Notes: generated by a model from the letters alone, not told the origin. A stretch of 43,704 nt of DNA from Acidobacteriota bacterium (GCA_012729555.1 JAAYCX010000064.1:1-43704), one strand, 5' to 3'; positions 34,160 to 41,776 are shown, numbered from the stretch's first letter. Numbers and translations: made by a program.

Positions 34160-34480
34160 TCAGGCCGGGGTCGCAAGCTTGAGCCCCACGATCCCGGCGA
34201 TGATCAGCCCTGCGCTGAGGAGCCGGCCGGCGCTTGCCGGTTCCCCCAGCAGCACTATGCCCAGGGCGACGGTCACGACCGCCCCCACCCCCACCCAGAC
34301 GGAGTAAGCGGTGCCCACCGGGAGCGCCTTCATGGCCACGCCCAGGAGCCCGAGGCTCACGACCATCGCCAGGACGGTCCAGACCGTGGGCCACAACCGG
34401 GTAAACCCATCGGTGTACTTCAGCCCGATCGCCCAGCCCGCCTCGAACAGCCCCGCGACAAAAAGAAGGATCCATTCCAT
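34160..34480 (-). CDS. gdx: SMR-family guanidinium exporter (Gdx/SugE)
   Basis: The 106-residue protein has four membrane helices and the Gdx subgroup signature: [32 protein letters not shown], with the essential Glu13 in helix 1, and [23 protein letters not shown] in helix 3. Gdx proteins export guanidinium by proton antiport; SugE homologues also carry some quaternary ammonium compounds. It may form a dual-topology dimer. No guanidine riboswitch is visible in the 56-bp gap upstream. It is 83 bp ahead of the SDR gene. Confidence 0.9.
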   Translation of the reverse strand: MEWILLFVAGLFEAGWAIGLKYTDGFTRLWPTVWTVLAMVVSLGLLGVAMKALPVGTAYSVWVGVGAVVTVALGIVLLGEPASAGRLLSAGLIIAGIVGLKLATPA

Positions 34481-34513
34481 GTTCCCGCCTTCACGAAAGC
34501 CAGAGTTCTGCCC

Positions 34514-34533
34514 AAAAAAGTGATGTTATCACC
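34514..34533 (-). terminator. Short intrinsic terminator
   Basis: On the minus strand GTGAT-AAC-ATCAC is followed by TTTTTT, just after the stop of the 34537-35067 gene and before gdx. The stem is short (5 bp, 6 with a wobble), so efficiency is doubtful. Confidence 0.45.
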
Positions 34534-34536
34534 GCC

Positions 34537-35067
34537 TTACTTTTGCCCGGCACTGGCGATTTTAAGTGCCCGCACAGGCCTGCCGTCATCGGCCTCCAAC
34601 ATTCCCGGAATGAAATACAGCTCTTCCCTGCACGGCTGGTTCATCTCGGCCGTAACCACCCTGAGCGCGGAACCGATTGCGGCTGATTCCAGTTTCCCCT
34701 CGGCATTGGACGGCACGCCGACCACTCCAACAGGATGGGCGTTATCAAAATAGATGCAATGGGTCTTGCCATTCCTGGGATTGGGCGGCAGGAGTATGAC
34801 GGCCTTCTGGGCAGCGTTGGGCGGAGCGGCTTTCAGTAAAGGGCCCAGATCCCCGTCATTCAAAAGTGCGTCCCAGGCGTCGGGACCCACATAAATGGCA
34901 TAATATCCCGCCAGGCTTCCATTCATCTCCTGACTCACAATGCCCGTGGAGATTCTGATGAGCGAAAAACCCTCATCGTCTTGAGTCGAGGCCTGCTCGC
35001 CGGCCACAAAGGCTCGCGGAAACAGAGCCAGAAATGCAATCAGCATGATCCTCTTCATGTATCTCAT
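34537..35067 (-). CDS. Exported protein of unknown function, lower GC
   Basis: I do not recognise a family. The 176-residue product starts with a signal peptide (MRYMKRIMLIAFLALFPRAFVAGEQA), followed by FSLIRISTGIVSQEMNGSLAGYYAIYVGPDAWDALLNDGDLGPLLKAAPPNA, the segment CIYFDNAHPVGVVGVPSNAEGKLESAAIGSAL, and a last part CREELYFIPGMLEADDGRPVRALKIAS. Two cysteines remain in the mature part. Base composition is clearly less GC-rich than neighbours, suggesting recent arrival. GGAGG lies 4 nt before ATG 35067. A TATAAG about 15 bp further up may be the -10 box. Confidence 0.65.
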   Translation of the reverse strand: MRYMKRIMLIAFLALFPRAFVAGEQASTQDDEGFSLIRISTGIVSQEMNGSLAGYYAIYVGPDAWDALLNDGDLGPLLKAAPPNAAQKAVILLPPNPRNGKTHCIYFDNAHPVGVVGVPSNAEGKLESAAIGSALRVVTAEMNQPCREELYFIPGMLEADDGRPVRALKIASAGQK

Positions 35068-35157
35068 TGTTCCTCCGCCTTATACCACCGAAACAGCCCC
35101 AGCCGTTGAAAATGCGGACGTCCCACCCGTTTTTGCGCGCAACCGGAACGGCCCGAA

Positions 35158-35179
35158 GGGGACAGTGGTGACTGTCCCC
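35158..35179. repeat. Palindromic repeat copy 4
   Basis: Arms GGGGACAG and CTGTCCCC enclose TGGTGA. It lies 7 bp beyond the stop codon of the methyltransferase gene. Confidence 0.9.
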
Positions 35180-35186
35180 CTGAAAA

Positions 35187-36026
35187 TCAGCCCTTCCGGG
35201 CGATGACGGCGAATTCTTCCGCGTTCTCGTCGTAGGAAGACCCGGCGACGTCCGCGTGGAGCCCCTCCAGGGCCAGGCCCGCCCCCGCCAGTTCCCCTTC
35301 CAGGGTGCCGGGGTCGAAGCACTGAAACCAGTTGTACACCGTCCGGATGCGCCCAGGTTCGACGATGGTGTACTTGTCGAGGACGACCTTTTCCCGGGCA
35401 TATTTGAAGGTATTCAAAAACCCGAAATAGCGGCCCGGCGCCCAGAATCCGTCGAGAAGGTCCATCCCGCAGCTCGCCCCCTCCACCCGCCGGTCAAAAG
35501 CGGCGAGCGCGTAGACATCGAGGAGGACCGACCCGCCCGGCTTCAGGATCCGGTGGAATCTGCGCAACATCATGTTTCTCTGCGCAGGCCCGAGGGCGCA
35601 GAAATCGCACATGATCATCAGGACGAGGTCGAACCGGTCGGCGGTCTCCCAATCGAGGTAATCGGCCGCCACGTAACGGATGTCCAGCCGCTCCCGGGCG
35701 GCGACCTCCCGGGCGTAGCCGACCGACCGGGGGGAGAAATCGATGCCCGTCACCTTCGCCCCGAGCCGTGCCAGCCGCGTCGCGTACAATCCCGGGCCGC
35801 AGCCGAAATCGGCCACCCGGCTGTCCGCGCCGAGGCCGAAACGGGAGGCAATCCATTCCACCGAACGGTCGATGAAGCGGGCGTTGCGCGAGGCGAGATC
35901 GCCGGCCTCGTCGAGATGGAAGGAGAGCATCCGGGCCGACGTGTGCCCGTCGGTCCACAGTTCCCTTGCGGTGTGACACCCGAACGGCTCCGGCCGTTCG
36001 AAGATGGCGGCCAGTTCGTCGAACAC
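35187..36026 (-). CDS. Class I SAM-dependent methyltransferase
   Basis: The 279-residue product has the SAM-binding motif I VADFGCGPGLYATRLARLGAKVTGIDFSPRSV at about residues 70-101, motif II RFDLVLMIMCDFCAL, and motif III LKPGGSVLLDVYALAAF. Its closest type is small-molecule O- or N-methyltransferases; the substrate is unknown. GTG 36026 has GGAGG 7 nt upstream. The gene starts 3 bp after the stop of the GNAT gene, so they form a tight pair. Confidence 0.88.
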   Translation of the reverse strand: MFDELAAIFERPEPFGCHTARELWTDGHTSARMLSFHLDEAGDLASRNARFIDRSVEWIASRFGLGADSRVADFGCGPGLYATRLARLGAKVTGIDFSPRSVGYAREVAARERLDIRYVAADYLDWETADRFDLVLMIMCDFCALGPAQRNMMLRRFHRILKPGGSVLLDVYALAAFDRRVEGASCGMDLLDGFWAPGRYFGFLNTFKYAREKVVLDKYTIVEPGRIRTVYNWFQCFDPGTLEGELAGAGLALEGLHADVAGSSYDENAEEFAVIARKG

Positions 36027-36029
36027 GAT

Positions 36030-36485
36030 TCATCCTCCGGGGAGGGCGGGGACCGTCCCGCCGGGGCCGTACTCCATCAGGACCTCGGCGTGCCCCGTGT
36101 GGGGGTCCGTCCTTTCTCCGACGACGGCGAAGCCGCATCGCCGGTAGAACCGGACGGCCCGTTGATTTTCGCGATAGACGGTGAGCTCCAGCCTGTCGCG
36201 CAGCCTCTTGACCCTGTCCATCAGCCGCCGCCCCAGGCCCCTCCCCTGGAAAGCGGGGGAGACGAACAGGGCCGCCAGGGTATCGCCCTGGAGAGAAACG
36301 AAACCTCTGACCCTGCCCCCCTGCACGAAGACATGGGTCTCGGCGGCGGGCAGGTACCGGTTTCGCATGTCATCGACTTTCGACTCCCAGAATTCCCTGC
36401 CGACGAAATCGTGGGCCCCGGCCGACGCCTCGAGCCAGAGTTCCAGCACGTCTTCCATGTCCGAAGGTTCGAAAGCGCGGATCAT
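36030..36485 (-). CDS. GNAT N-acetyltransferase (YiaC-like)
   Basis: The 151-residue product begins MIRAFEPSDMEDVLELWLEASAGAHDFVGREFWESKV and has the acetyl-CoA loop LFVSPAFQGRGLGRRLMDRVK, then LELTVYRENQRAVRFYRRCGFAVVGER. Such enzymes acetylate lysines or small amines. ATG 36485 follows GGGGAGGAG; a longer frame upstream runs through the HigA gene and is not supported. It sits 71 bp downstream of higA and 3 bp ahead of the methyltransferase. Confidence 0.88.
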   Translation of the reverse strand: MIRAFEPSDMEDVLELWLEASAGAHDFVGREFWESKVDDMRNRYLPAAETHVFVQGGRVRGFVSLQGDTLAALFVSPAFQGRGLGRRLMDRVKRLRDRLELTVYRENQRAVRFYRRCGFAVVGERTDPHTGHAEVLMEYGPGGTVPALPGG

Positions 36486-36556
36486 GCTCCTCCCCTGGGG
36501 CGGAACGTTCGCGTGTGACCGGACCGGATCCTCGTCGGTGCCGCCCCGGCCGATGA

Positions 36557-36871
36557 TCAAGCGACATGCAGTGTCCTGATGCCGGCGATATCGTCCTTCA
36601 ACTCCTGTTCGGCGTCCCACAGATCGATGGCCCGCTGGGCGCCGAGCCAGAATTCGGGCGAGTTGCCGAACACTTTTCCCAAACGCAGCGCCATCTCCGG
36701 ACTGACGGCGCGTCGTCCGCGCAACAGTTCGTTTACAGATTGCCGGGACACTCCGATGGCGCGGGCCAGCCCGGAGGCCGTCAGCTGATAGTCCGGGAGA
36801 AAATCCTCGCGCAACATCTCGCCGGGATGGGTCGGGCGGCACTGCCTCCGCCCCTTGTTGTCAATACTCAT
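36557..36871 (-). CDS. higA: HigA-family XRE antitoxin
   Basis: The 104-residue product is a helix-turn-helix antitoxin: HPGEMLREDFLPDYQLTASGLARAIGVSRQSVNELLRGRRAVSPEMALRLGKVFGNSPEFWLGAQRAIDLWDA. This is the standard HigA/VapI layout with the toxin contact at the C-terminus. GGAG lies 8 nt upstream of ATG 36871, 13 bp after the higB stop. It should repress its own operon at the palindrome in the higB promoter. Confidence 0.92.
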   Translation of the reverse strand: MSIDNKGRRQCRPTHPGEMLREDFLPDYQLTASGLARAIGVSRQSVNELLRGRRAVSPEMALRLGKVFGNSPEFWLGAQRAIDLWDAEQELKDDIAGIRTLHVA

Positions 36872-36884
36872 CTCGTTCTCCGTC

Positions 36885-37166
36885 TCAATGGTAATCGCAG
36901 ATTTCGACGTCGTAGGCGTCGCCATCCTCGAACCGGAAACAGATCCTCCACTGGTCGTTGACCGATATGGAGTGCTTACCCTTCCGATCTCCCTCCAGAC
37001 CATGTAACCGGTTGCCCGGAGGCACCTTGAGATCATCGAGTCTGGTCGCCAGGTCGATATACTCAAGTTTGCGCATGGCCCGACGCGCCGTATCCGCAGG
37101 GAAACGTCTCATATTCCCGGTGCGAAAAAGCTCCTGTGTCCGCTTATCTGCGAACGTCTTGATCAT
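36885..37166 (-). CDS. higB: HigB-family toxin
   Basis: The 93-residue product is a RelE-superfamily ribosome-dependent mRNase: MIKTFADKRTQELFRTGNMRRFPADTARRAMRKLEYIDLATRLDDLKVPPGNRLHGLEGDRKGKHSISVNDQWRICFRFEDGDAYDVEICDYH. The G-N-R-L-H-x-L-x-G-D-R-x-G and SISVNDQWRICF blocks are diagnostic of HigB. ATG 37166 lies at the predicted transcription start and lacks a ribosome binding site, so the mRNA may be leaderless. An in-frame TTG at 37172 is less likely. Toxin-first order is normal for higBA. Confidence 0.92.
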   Translation of the reverse strand: MIKTFADKRTQELFRTGNMRRFPADTARRAMRKLEYIDLATRLDDLKVPPGNRLHGLEGDRKGKHSISVNDQWRICFRFEDGDAYDVEICDYH

Positions 37167-37173
37167 AGGCAAG

Positions 37174-37202
37174 ACTGTATCGCGTCACGTGACACATGTC
37201 AA
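37174..37202 (-). promoter_or_regulatory. higBA promoter with operator palindrome
   Basis: On the minus strand TTGACA (37202-37197) and TACAGT (37179-37174) are spaced by 17 bp. The spacer holds the perfect palindrome GTCACGTGAC (37184-37193), where HigA binding would block RNA polymerase. The predicted start is at about 37167, one base before the higB ATG. Confidence 0.6.
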
Positions 37203-37221
37203 TAGGAACGGAAGGAGGCAG

Positions 37222-37243
37222 GGGGACGGTGGTGACTGTCCCC
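37222..37243. repeat. Palindromic repeat copy 5
   Basis: Arms GGGGACGG (one change from GGGGACAG) and CTGTCCCC enclose TGGTGA; outer bases extend the pairing. It lies between the divergent higB and ovoA genes. Confidence 0.85.
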
Positions 37244-37320
37244 CTTGCATTCCTGCCCCGGACCCGACTACATTGAAGGGAAGACAGGGCGCATCGAGGT
37301 CGCTTCCCGGGGAGGGTGCC

Positions 37321-39540
37321 ATGGGGCCGGAAAACCAGGGTTCAAAACCTTCCGCGCCGACCCCCGGCGCCGCGGCCCTGACCGAGCGGCCCACGTCGGG
37401 CTGGCGCACCCAGGAGCGCCTCCGCCGCACGCGGACGCCCATCCTCGACCAGGGGGAGCCGGAAGCCAAGCGCGCGGAGATCCTGCGCTACTTCCACGAC
37501 ACCTGGGACCTGGACGAGGCGCTGCTCGAAACGCTGCGCTACGACGAGTCGTTCCGGCTCCGGGCCGACCCGCTGCGCCACCCCCTGATCTTCTACTACG
37601 GCCACACCGCCGTCTTCTACGTCAACAAGCTCGTCGTCGCCAAGCTCGTCGACCGTCGCATCCACCCCGCCTTCGAATCGATGTTCGCCGTGGGGGTGGA
37701 CGAAATGTCCTGGGACGACCTGGACGAGGCCCACTACGACTGGCCGGCCCCCCAGGCGGTCCAGGCCTACCGCGACGAGGTGCGCGCCCTGGTCGACGGG
37801 CTCATCCGGCGGCTGCCGCTCGCGCTGCCGATCACCTGGGACAATCCCTGGTGGGCGGTCCTGATGGGGATCGAGCACGCCCGCATCCACCTGGAAACCT
37901 CCTCGGTGCTGATCCGGCAGCTCCCCCTCGAGCATGTCCGCCGGCACCCGCTGTGGGAGCCGTGCCCGCGCGCGGGCGAGCCCCCCGCGAACGAACTGAT
38001 CGAAGCCCCCGGCGGCTCCGTCCGGCTGGGCAAACCGCGCTCGCACCGGCTCTACGGCTGGGACAACGAATACGGGGAGCGGATCGAAACGGTCGCCCCC
38101 TTCCGCGCCGCGAGCCACCTCGCCACCAACGCCGAGTTCCGCGCCTTCGTCGACGCGGGCGGTTACGGCGAGGAGCGGTGGTGGACCGAAGAAGGGTGGC
38201 GCTGGCGCTCCTTCCAGCAGGCCGAGTTCCCGCGCTTCTGGCGCCGGGAGGACGACGGGTACCGGCTCAGGCTGGTGACGCACGAGATCGACATGCCCTG
38301 GGACTGGCCGGTCGAGGTGAACTACCTCGAGGCCAAGGCCTTCTGCAACTGGCTCGCCGAGCGGCGGGGCGAGCCGGTGCGCCTCCCCACCGAGGCGGAG
38401 TGGCAGCTGCTCCGCGAGCGGCACGTGCCGGAGGACCAGCCCGACTGGGATAAGGCCCCCGGCAACCTGAACCTCGAGCACCACGCGTCGAGCTGCCCGG
38501 TCGGCGCCTTCACCCAGGGGCCGTTCTCGGACCTCGTCGGCAACGTCTGGCAGTGGACCGAGACCCCGATCGCGGGATTGCCCGGCTTCGAGGTCCACCC
38601 CTACTACGACGACTTTTCCACCCCCACCTTCGACGGCCGGCACAACCTGATCAAGGGGGGCTCCTGGATCTCGACCGGGAACGAGGCGACGCGGCACGCG
38701 CGCTACGCCTTCCGGCGCCACTTCTACCAGCATGCCGGCTTCCGCTACCTCGTCTCCGCGCAGCCGGCGCCGGCGGCGGTCGAGACGTACGAAAGCGACC
38801 CGCTGGTGGCCCAGTACTGCGAGAGCCACTACGGCGAGGGCGCCTTCGGGGTGCCCAACTTCCCGGCGGCGATGGCCGGCATCTGCCTCGCGGCGACGGA
38901 GGGGAAGCCCCACCGCGCGGCCCTCGACATCGGCTGCTCGGTCGGGCGCGCCGCCTTCGAGCTGGCGCGCGGGTTCGAGAGCGTGACCGGGCTCGATTTC
39001 TCCGCCCGCTTCATCCGCATCGGCGCGGCGATGCAGGAGCAGGGGTTCATCCAGTACACCCGCGTCGAGGAGGGGGAGATCGAGTCGCACCACGAGGCCC
39101 GGCTGGCCGATTTCGGGCTCGAGGCGCTGCGCGACCGGGTCCGGTTCGAGCAGGCCGACGCCTGCAACCTCAAGGAGCGCTACACCGGCTACGACCTGGT
39201 GCTGGCCGCCAACCTGATCGACCGGTTGCCCGACCCCGCCCGCTTCCTGGAGACGATCGCCGGGCGCATCGTCCCGGGCGGGCTGCTCGTGATCGCCTCC
39301 CCCTACAGCTGGGACGAGGCGTTCACGCCCAGGTCGCGCTGGCTCGGCGGGCGGCGCGTGGCCGGGGAGCCGCTCGCGACGCTCGAGGCGCTTCACCGCG
39401 TGCTCGAACCGTCCTTCCGCCCCGTCGCGGACCCGGTCACCGTCCCCTTCGTCATCCGCGAGACGCGCCGGAAATTCCAGCACAGCCTCAGCCAGGTCAC
39501 CGTCTGGGAACGGGGACAGTCACCACTGTCCCCATCGTAA
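37321..39540 (+). CDS. ovoA: 5-histidylcysteine sulfoxide synthase / mercaptohistidine N-methyltransferase (ovothiol synthase)
   Basis: OvoA joins cysteine to the imidazole of histidine with oxygen and non-heme iron and later N-methylates the ring to make ovothiol A. The 739-residue protein has an N-terminal DinB-like domain with the iron ligands His95 (YYGHTAVFYVNKL), His186 and His190 in EHARIHLETS, a formylglycine-generating-enzyme-like middle (about 235-480: RLPTEAEWQLL, GNVWQWTETP, LIKGGSWIST), and a C-terminal methyltransferase (LDIGCSVGRAAFELARG at about 534). The last dozen residues (ERGQSPLSPS) are encoded by repeat copy 6. GGGGAGGG precedes ATG 37321. No OvoB-type beta-lyase is nearby, so another PLP enzyme must cut the sulfoxide. 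Confidence 0.96.
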   Translation: MGPENQGSKPSAPTPGAAALTERPTSGWRTQERLRRTRTPILDQGEPEAKRAEILRYFHDTWDLDEALLETLRYDESFRLRADPLRHPLIFYYGHTAVFYVNKLVVAKLVDRRIHPAFESMFAVGVDEMSWDDLDEAHYDWPAPQAVQAYRDEVRALVDGLIRRLPLALPITWDNPWWAVLMGIEHARIHLETSSVLIRQLPLEHVRRHPLWEPCPRAGEPPANELIEAPGGSVRLGKPRSHRLYGWDNEYGERIETVAPFRAASHLATNAEFRAFVDAGGYGEERWWTEEGWRWRSFQQAEFPRFWRREDDGYRLRLVTHEIDMPWDWPVEVNYLEAKAFCNWLAERRGEPVRLPTEAEWQLLRERHVPEDQPDWDKAPGNLNLEHHASSCPVGAFTQGPFSDLVGNVWQWTETPIAGLPGFEVHPYYDDFSTPTFDGRHNLIKGGSWISTGNEATRHARYAFRRHFYQHAGFRYLVSAQPAPAAVETYESDPLVAQYCESHYGEGAFGVPNFPAAMAGICLAATEGKPHRAALDIGCSVGRAAFELARGFESVTGLDFSARFIRIGAAMQEQGFIQYTRVEEGEIESHHEARLADFGLEALRDRVRFEQADACNLKERYTGYDLVLAANLIDRLPDPARFLETIAGRIVPGGLLVIASPYSWDEAFTPRSRWLGGRRVAGEPLATLEALHRVLEPSFRPVADPVTVPFVIRETRRKFQHSLSQVTVWERGQSPLSPS
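39512..39533. repeat. Palindromic repeat copy 6, inside the end of ovoA
   Basis: Arms GGGGACAG and CTGTCCCC enclose TCACCA. It is read in frame as Gly-Gln-Ser-Pro-Leu-Ser at the end of OvoA. Confidence 0.9.
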
Positions 39541-39560
39541 AACCGGGACGCCGCGGCATT

Positions 39561-39713
39561 TCATGCCCCGCCTTTCCGAGTAAATTTGTAGACCGCCACG
39601 CCGAGCAGAAACACGACCGCCAGGCCGACCGACACGCGCGGATCGAGCATGGCCGTGAACAATACAAGGAGCGCCGCGAGGCCGCTGATGATGGCGTCCG
39701 TCCTGTTTGTCAT
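39561..39713 (-). CDS. Small two-helix membrane protein
   Basis: The 50-residue product is hydrophobic: MTNRTDAIISGLAALLVLFTAMLDPRVSVGLAVVFLLGVAVYKFTRKGGA, with two predicted membrane spans (about 9-23 and 28-43) and a basic C-terminus. I know no family for it. GGGAGGAG lies just upstream of ATG 39713, which is why this start is preferred over a longer frame. It sits behind the DoxX-like gene on the same strand, with a decayed repeat in between. Confidence 0.6.
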   Translation of the reverse strand: MTNRTDAIISGLAALLVLFTAMLDPRVSVGLAVVFLLGVAVYKFTRKGGA

Positions 39714-39760
39714 AGCTCCTCCCGTTCGCAAACGGATTTCGGACAACGCCCCATGCTGGA

Positions 39761-39781
39761 GGGACGCCGGCGACTGTCCCC
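39761..39781. repeat. Decayed palindromic repeat copy 7
   Basis: GGGACGCC-GGCGA-CTGTCCCC keeps the right arm and the outer bases of the family but has lost pairing in the left arm. It ends 2 bp from the stop codon of the DoxX-like gene. Confidence 0.5.
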
Positions 39782-39783
39782 GG

Positions 39784-40146
39784 TCAGAGGATCGCAACGA
39801 TCAGCGAGAGAACGAGCACGATCGAGGCGGGCACGGCCTTCTTCCATGGGTCCCCTGCCTTGAGGTGCATCCCGACGGCACCGATCATGAGGATCGCCAG
39901 GCCGAGGGCGGCGGGCCGGACGAGCTGTGGCAGCCAGAAACCCGCGAGCAGGGACAGGGCGAAGATCACCTTCAATCCGCCGACCACCCACAGGAACCAC
40001 ACCGGCAGTCCGTAGGCGGCAAACTCCTCCCGCATGTTCCCCGCCGCTTTGGCCCGATAGGCCGTCGCCTTGTGGAAACGAAGCAACCAGACGTTCAGAA
40101 TGCCGAATGCGACGATCAACTGCGCGATCATGCGTAGATATTCCAT
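39784..40146 (-). CDS. DoxX-like membrane protein
   Basis: The 120-residue product has four predicted membrane helices: MEYLRMIAQLIVAFGILNVWLLRF, GLPVWFLWVVGGLKVIFALSLLAGFWLP, LVRPAALGLAILMIGAVGMHLKAGDPWKKA, and VPASIVLVLSLIVAIL. The layout and the HLKAGDPWKKA loop fit the DoxX_2-type family of small integral membrane proteins, whose role is unclear (some take part in thiol or quinone redox). AAAGGAG precedes ATG 40146. Confidence 0.75.
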   Translation of the reverse strand: MEYLRMIAQLIVAFGILNVWLLRFHKATAYRAKAAGNMREEFAAYGLPVWFLWVVGGLKVIFALSLLAGFWLPQLVRPAALGLAILMIGAVGMHLKAGDPWKKAVPASIVLVLSLIVAIL

Positions 40147-40262
40147 GGGCGCTCCTTTATTGTTGGCTGACGGATCTGTCGCCTGCAAATTCGTTCGCAC
40201 TTTGCGGCGGGGCTGGACCCATCGGTCCTCGCCGCCACGGGTTTCGGCTCGATCCTTTGATG

Positions 40263-40268
40263 TAGAAT
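40263..40268 (+). promoter_or_regulatory. Possible -10 of the epimerase gene
   Basis: TAGAAT lies in an AT-richer stretch about 37 bp before ATG 40305. A -35 is not clear (TTTCGG is 15 bp upstream). Confidence 0.25.
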
Positions 40269-40304
40269 CATCTTACCATCTTTCCGGCATGAGGGGGGAC
40301 AGGC

Positions 40305-41306
40305 ATGAAAGTGCTCTTTATCGGCGGGACCGGCGTGATCAGCTCGGAGGCCGCGGCGCTGGCCATACGGGAGGGGATCGACCTGACCCTGCTCACCCGC
40401 GGCCGGAGCGCCGCCCGGCCCGCCCCCGCGGGCGCCCGGGTGCTGCGCGCGGACATCCGCGACCCCGAAAGCGTCGCCCGCGCGCTCGCCGGGCAGAGCT
40501 TCGACGCGGCCGTAGACTGGATCGCCTACGAGCCGCACCACGTGCAGGCGGATATCGACCTCTTCGCCGGGCGGGTGGGGCAGTACGTCTTCATCAGCTC
40601 GGCCTCGGCCTACCAGACCCCGCCCGACCGCCTGCCGGTGACGGAGGCTACGCCGCTCGCAAACCCGTTCTGGGAGTACGCGCGCCAGAAGATCGAGTGC
40701 GAACGGCTGCTCGAGCGGGCCCGGCACGACGAAAAGTTCCCCGTGACCATCGTGCGCCCCTCGCACACCTACGACGCGACCAAGGTGCCGCTGCCGGGAG
40801 GGTGGACGACGCTCGAGCGGATGAAGCGGGGGAAGCCGGTGCTGGTCCCCGGCGACGGCACATCTTTGTGGACGCTGACCCACGCGCGCGACTTCGCCCG
40901 GGGCTTCGTGCCGCTGCTCGGAAACGCGCGTGCCGTGGGGGAGGCGGTGCACATCACCTCGGACGAGTGGCTGCCCTGGAACCGGATCTACGGCATCCTG
41001 GCCGAAGCGCTGGGGGTCGAGCCGCGCCTGGTGCACGTGCCGAGCGAACTCGTCCACGCCTACGACCCGCAGTTCGGCGCGGGCCTGCTGGGGGACAAGA
41101 GTCGCAGCAGGATCTTCGACAACGGCAGGATCCGACAGCTCGCCCCCGGTTTCCGCTGCGACACCCCCTTCGCCGCGGGCGCCCGCGAGATCGTCGCATG
41201 GCACGAGGCCGACCCGGCGCGGCGCGCGGTCGACCCGGCCGTGGAGCGGCTGATCGACCGCGTGCTGGCCGCCTACGCGAAGGCCTGGCCGGGAGCTTCA
41301 TGCTAA
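40305..41306 (+). CDS. NAD-dependent epimerase/dehydratase (extended SDR)
   Basis: The 333-residue protein starts MKVLFIGGTGVISSEAAALAIREGIDLTLLTRG, a slightly altered glycine-rich NAD(P) loop, has YVFISSASAYQ and then WEYARQKIECERLL with the Tyr-x-x-x-Lys pair, and VTIVRPSHTYD. It resembles atypical extended SDRs acting on nucleotide sugars or RNA-like partners (the CSP41 type) rather than classic GalE. Substrate is unknown. GAGGGGGG precedes ATG 40305. A GemA-like gene starts 9 bp after its stop. Confidence 0.85.
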   Translation: MKVLFIGGTGVISSEAAALAIREGIDLTLLTRGRSAARPAPAGARVLRADIRDPESVARALAGQSFDAAVDWIAYEPHHVQADIDLFAGRVGQYVFISSASAYQTPPDRLPVTEATPLANPFWEYARQKIECERLLERARHDEKFPVTIVRPSHTYDATKVPLPGGWTTLERMKRGKPVLVPGDGTSLWTLTHARDFARGFVPLLGNARAVGEAVHITSDEWLPWNRIYGILAEALGVEPRLVHVPSELVHAYDPQFGAGLLGDKSRSRIFDNGRIRQLAPGFRCDTPFAAGAREIVAWHEADPARRAVDPAVERLIDRVLAAYAKAWPGASC

Positions 41307-41309
41307 ACT
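41304..41309 (+). promoter_or_regulatory. -10-like TAAACT before the GemA-like gene
   Basis: TAAACT overlaps the TAA stop of the epimerase gene and would start RNA exactly at ATG 41316, giving a leaderless transcript. There is no ribosome binding site and no clear -35. Confidence 0.35.
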
Positions 41310-41315
41310 TTGAGT

Positions 41316-41696
41316 ATGAAGATCGACCGGAACAAGCTGGCCGTCATCCATATCGTGAAGAAGGAGCTCGGCCTGGACGAGGAGCGGTACCGGGAGATCC
41401 TGCGCGAAGCCGCCGGGGTGGAGTCGGCGCGCGACCTGGACGACGCGAGTTTCCGCCGGCTGATGAACGTCTTCATGCGCAGCCGTCACTACCGGCCGCG
41501 GCCCGACGGGATCACGCTCCGGCAGAAGTACTTCATCGGGAACCTGCGCCGGGAACTCGGGTGGGGCGAGGACCACTTCCGCAATTTCCTCGTCAAGTAC
41601 CATCACAGGGATCAGCTGGAGCGGCTGACGAAGGCGGAGGCGAGCCGGCTGATCGAGTCGCTCAAGAACGTCAAGGCCCATGCCGGAGGGGAATGA
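41316..41696 (+). CDS. GemA/gp16-like (DUF1018) protein
   Basis: The 126-residue protein has the shape of phage Mu GemA/gp16 homologues: MKIDRNKLAVIHIVKKELGLDEERYREILREAAGVESARDLDDASFRRLMNVFM, then ITLRQKYFIGNLRRELGWGEDHFRNFLVKYHHRDQLERLTKAEASRLIESLKNV. In Mu the gene modulates host transcription. No other phage gene is visible here. The start at ATG 41316 lies 9 bp behind the epimerase stop; an upstream TTG at 41310 is less likely. It ends 5 bp before repeat copy 8. Confidence 0.8.
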   Translation: MKIDRNKLAVIHIVKKELGLDEERYREILREAAGVESARDLDDASFRRLMNVFMRSRHYRPRPDGITLRQKYFIGNLRRELGWGEDHFRNFLVKYHHRDQLERLTKAEASRLIESLKNVKAHAGGE

Positions 41697-41701
41697 GTCC
41701 G

Positions 41702-41723
41702 GGGGACAGTCACCGGTGTCCCC
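41702..41723. repeat. Palindromic repeat copy 8
   Basis: Arms GGGGACAG and GTGTCCCC (one change in the arm) enclose TCACCG. A decayed partial copy (GGACGCTGGTGACTTCCCC) follows at 41727-41745. Confidence 0.8.
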
Positions 41724-41776
41724 AATGGACGCTGGTGACTTCCCCCTCTGTTCAGACGTCCCCCTTATGGAAAATG

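Noticed and set aside
34481-34536. Guanidine riboswitch before gdx
   Set aside because: Only 56 bp separate gdx from the gene upstream, and I see neither the paired small hairpins of the guanidine-II type nor room for guanidine-I.
41316-41696. Prophage around the GemA-like gene
   Set aside because: No other phage gene, integrase, tRNA or attachment repeat is visible, and both neighbours are metabolic genes.
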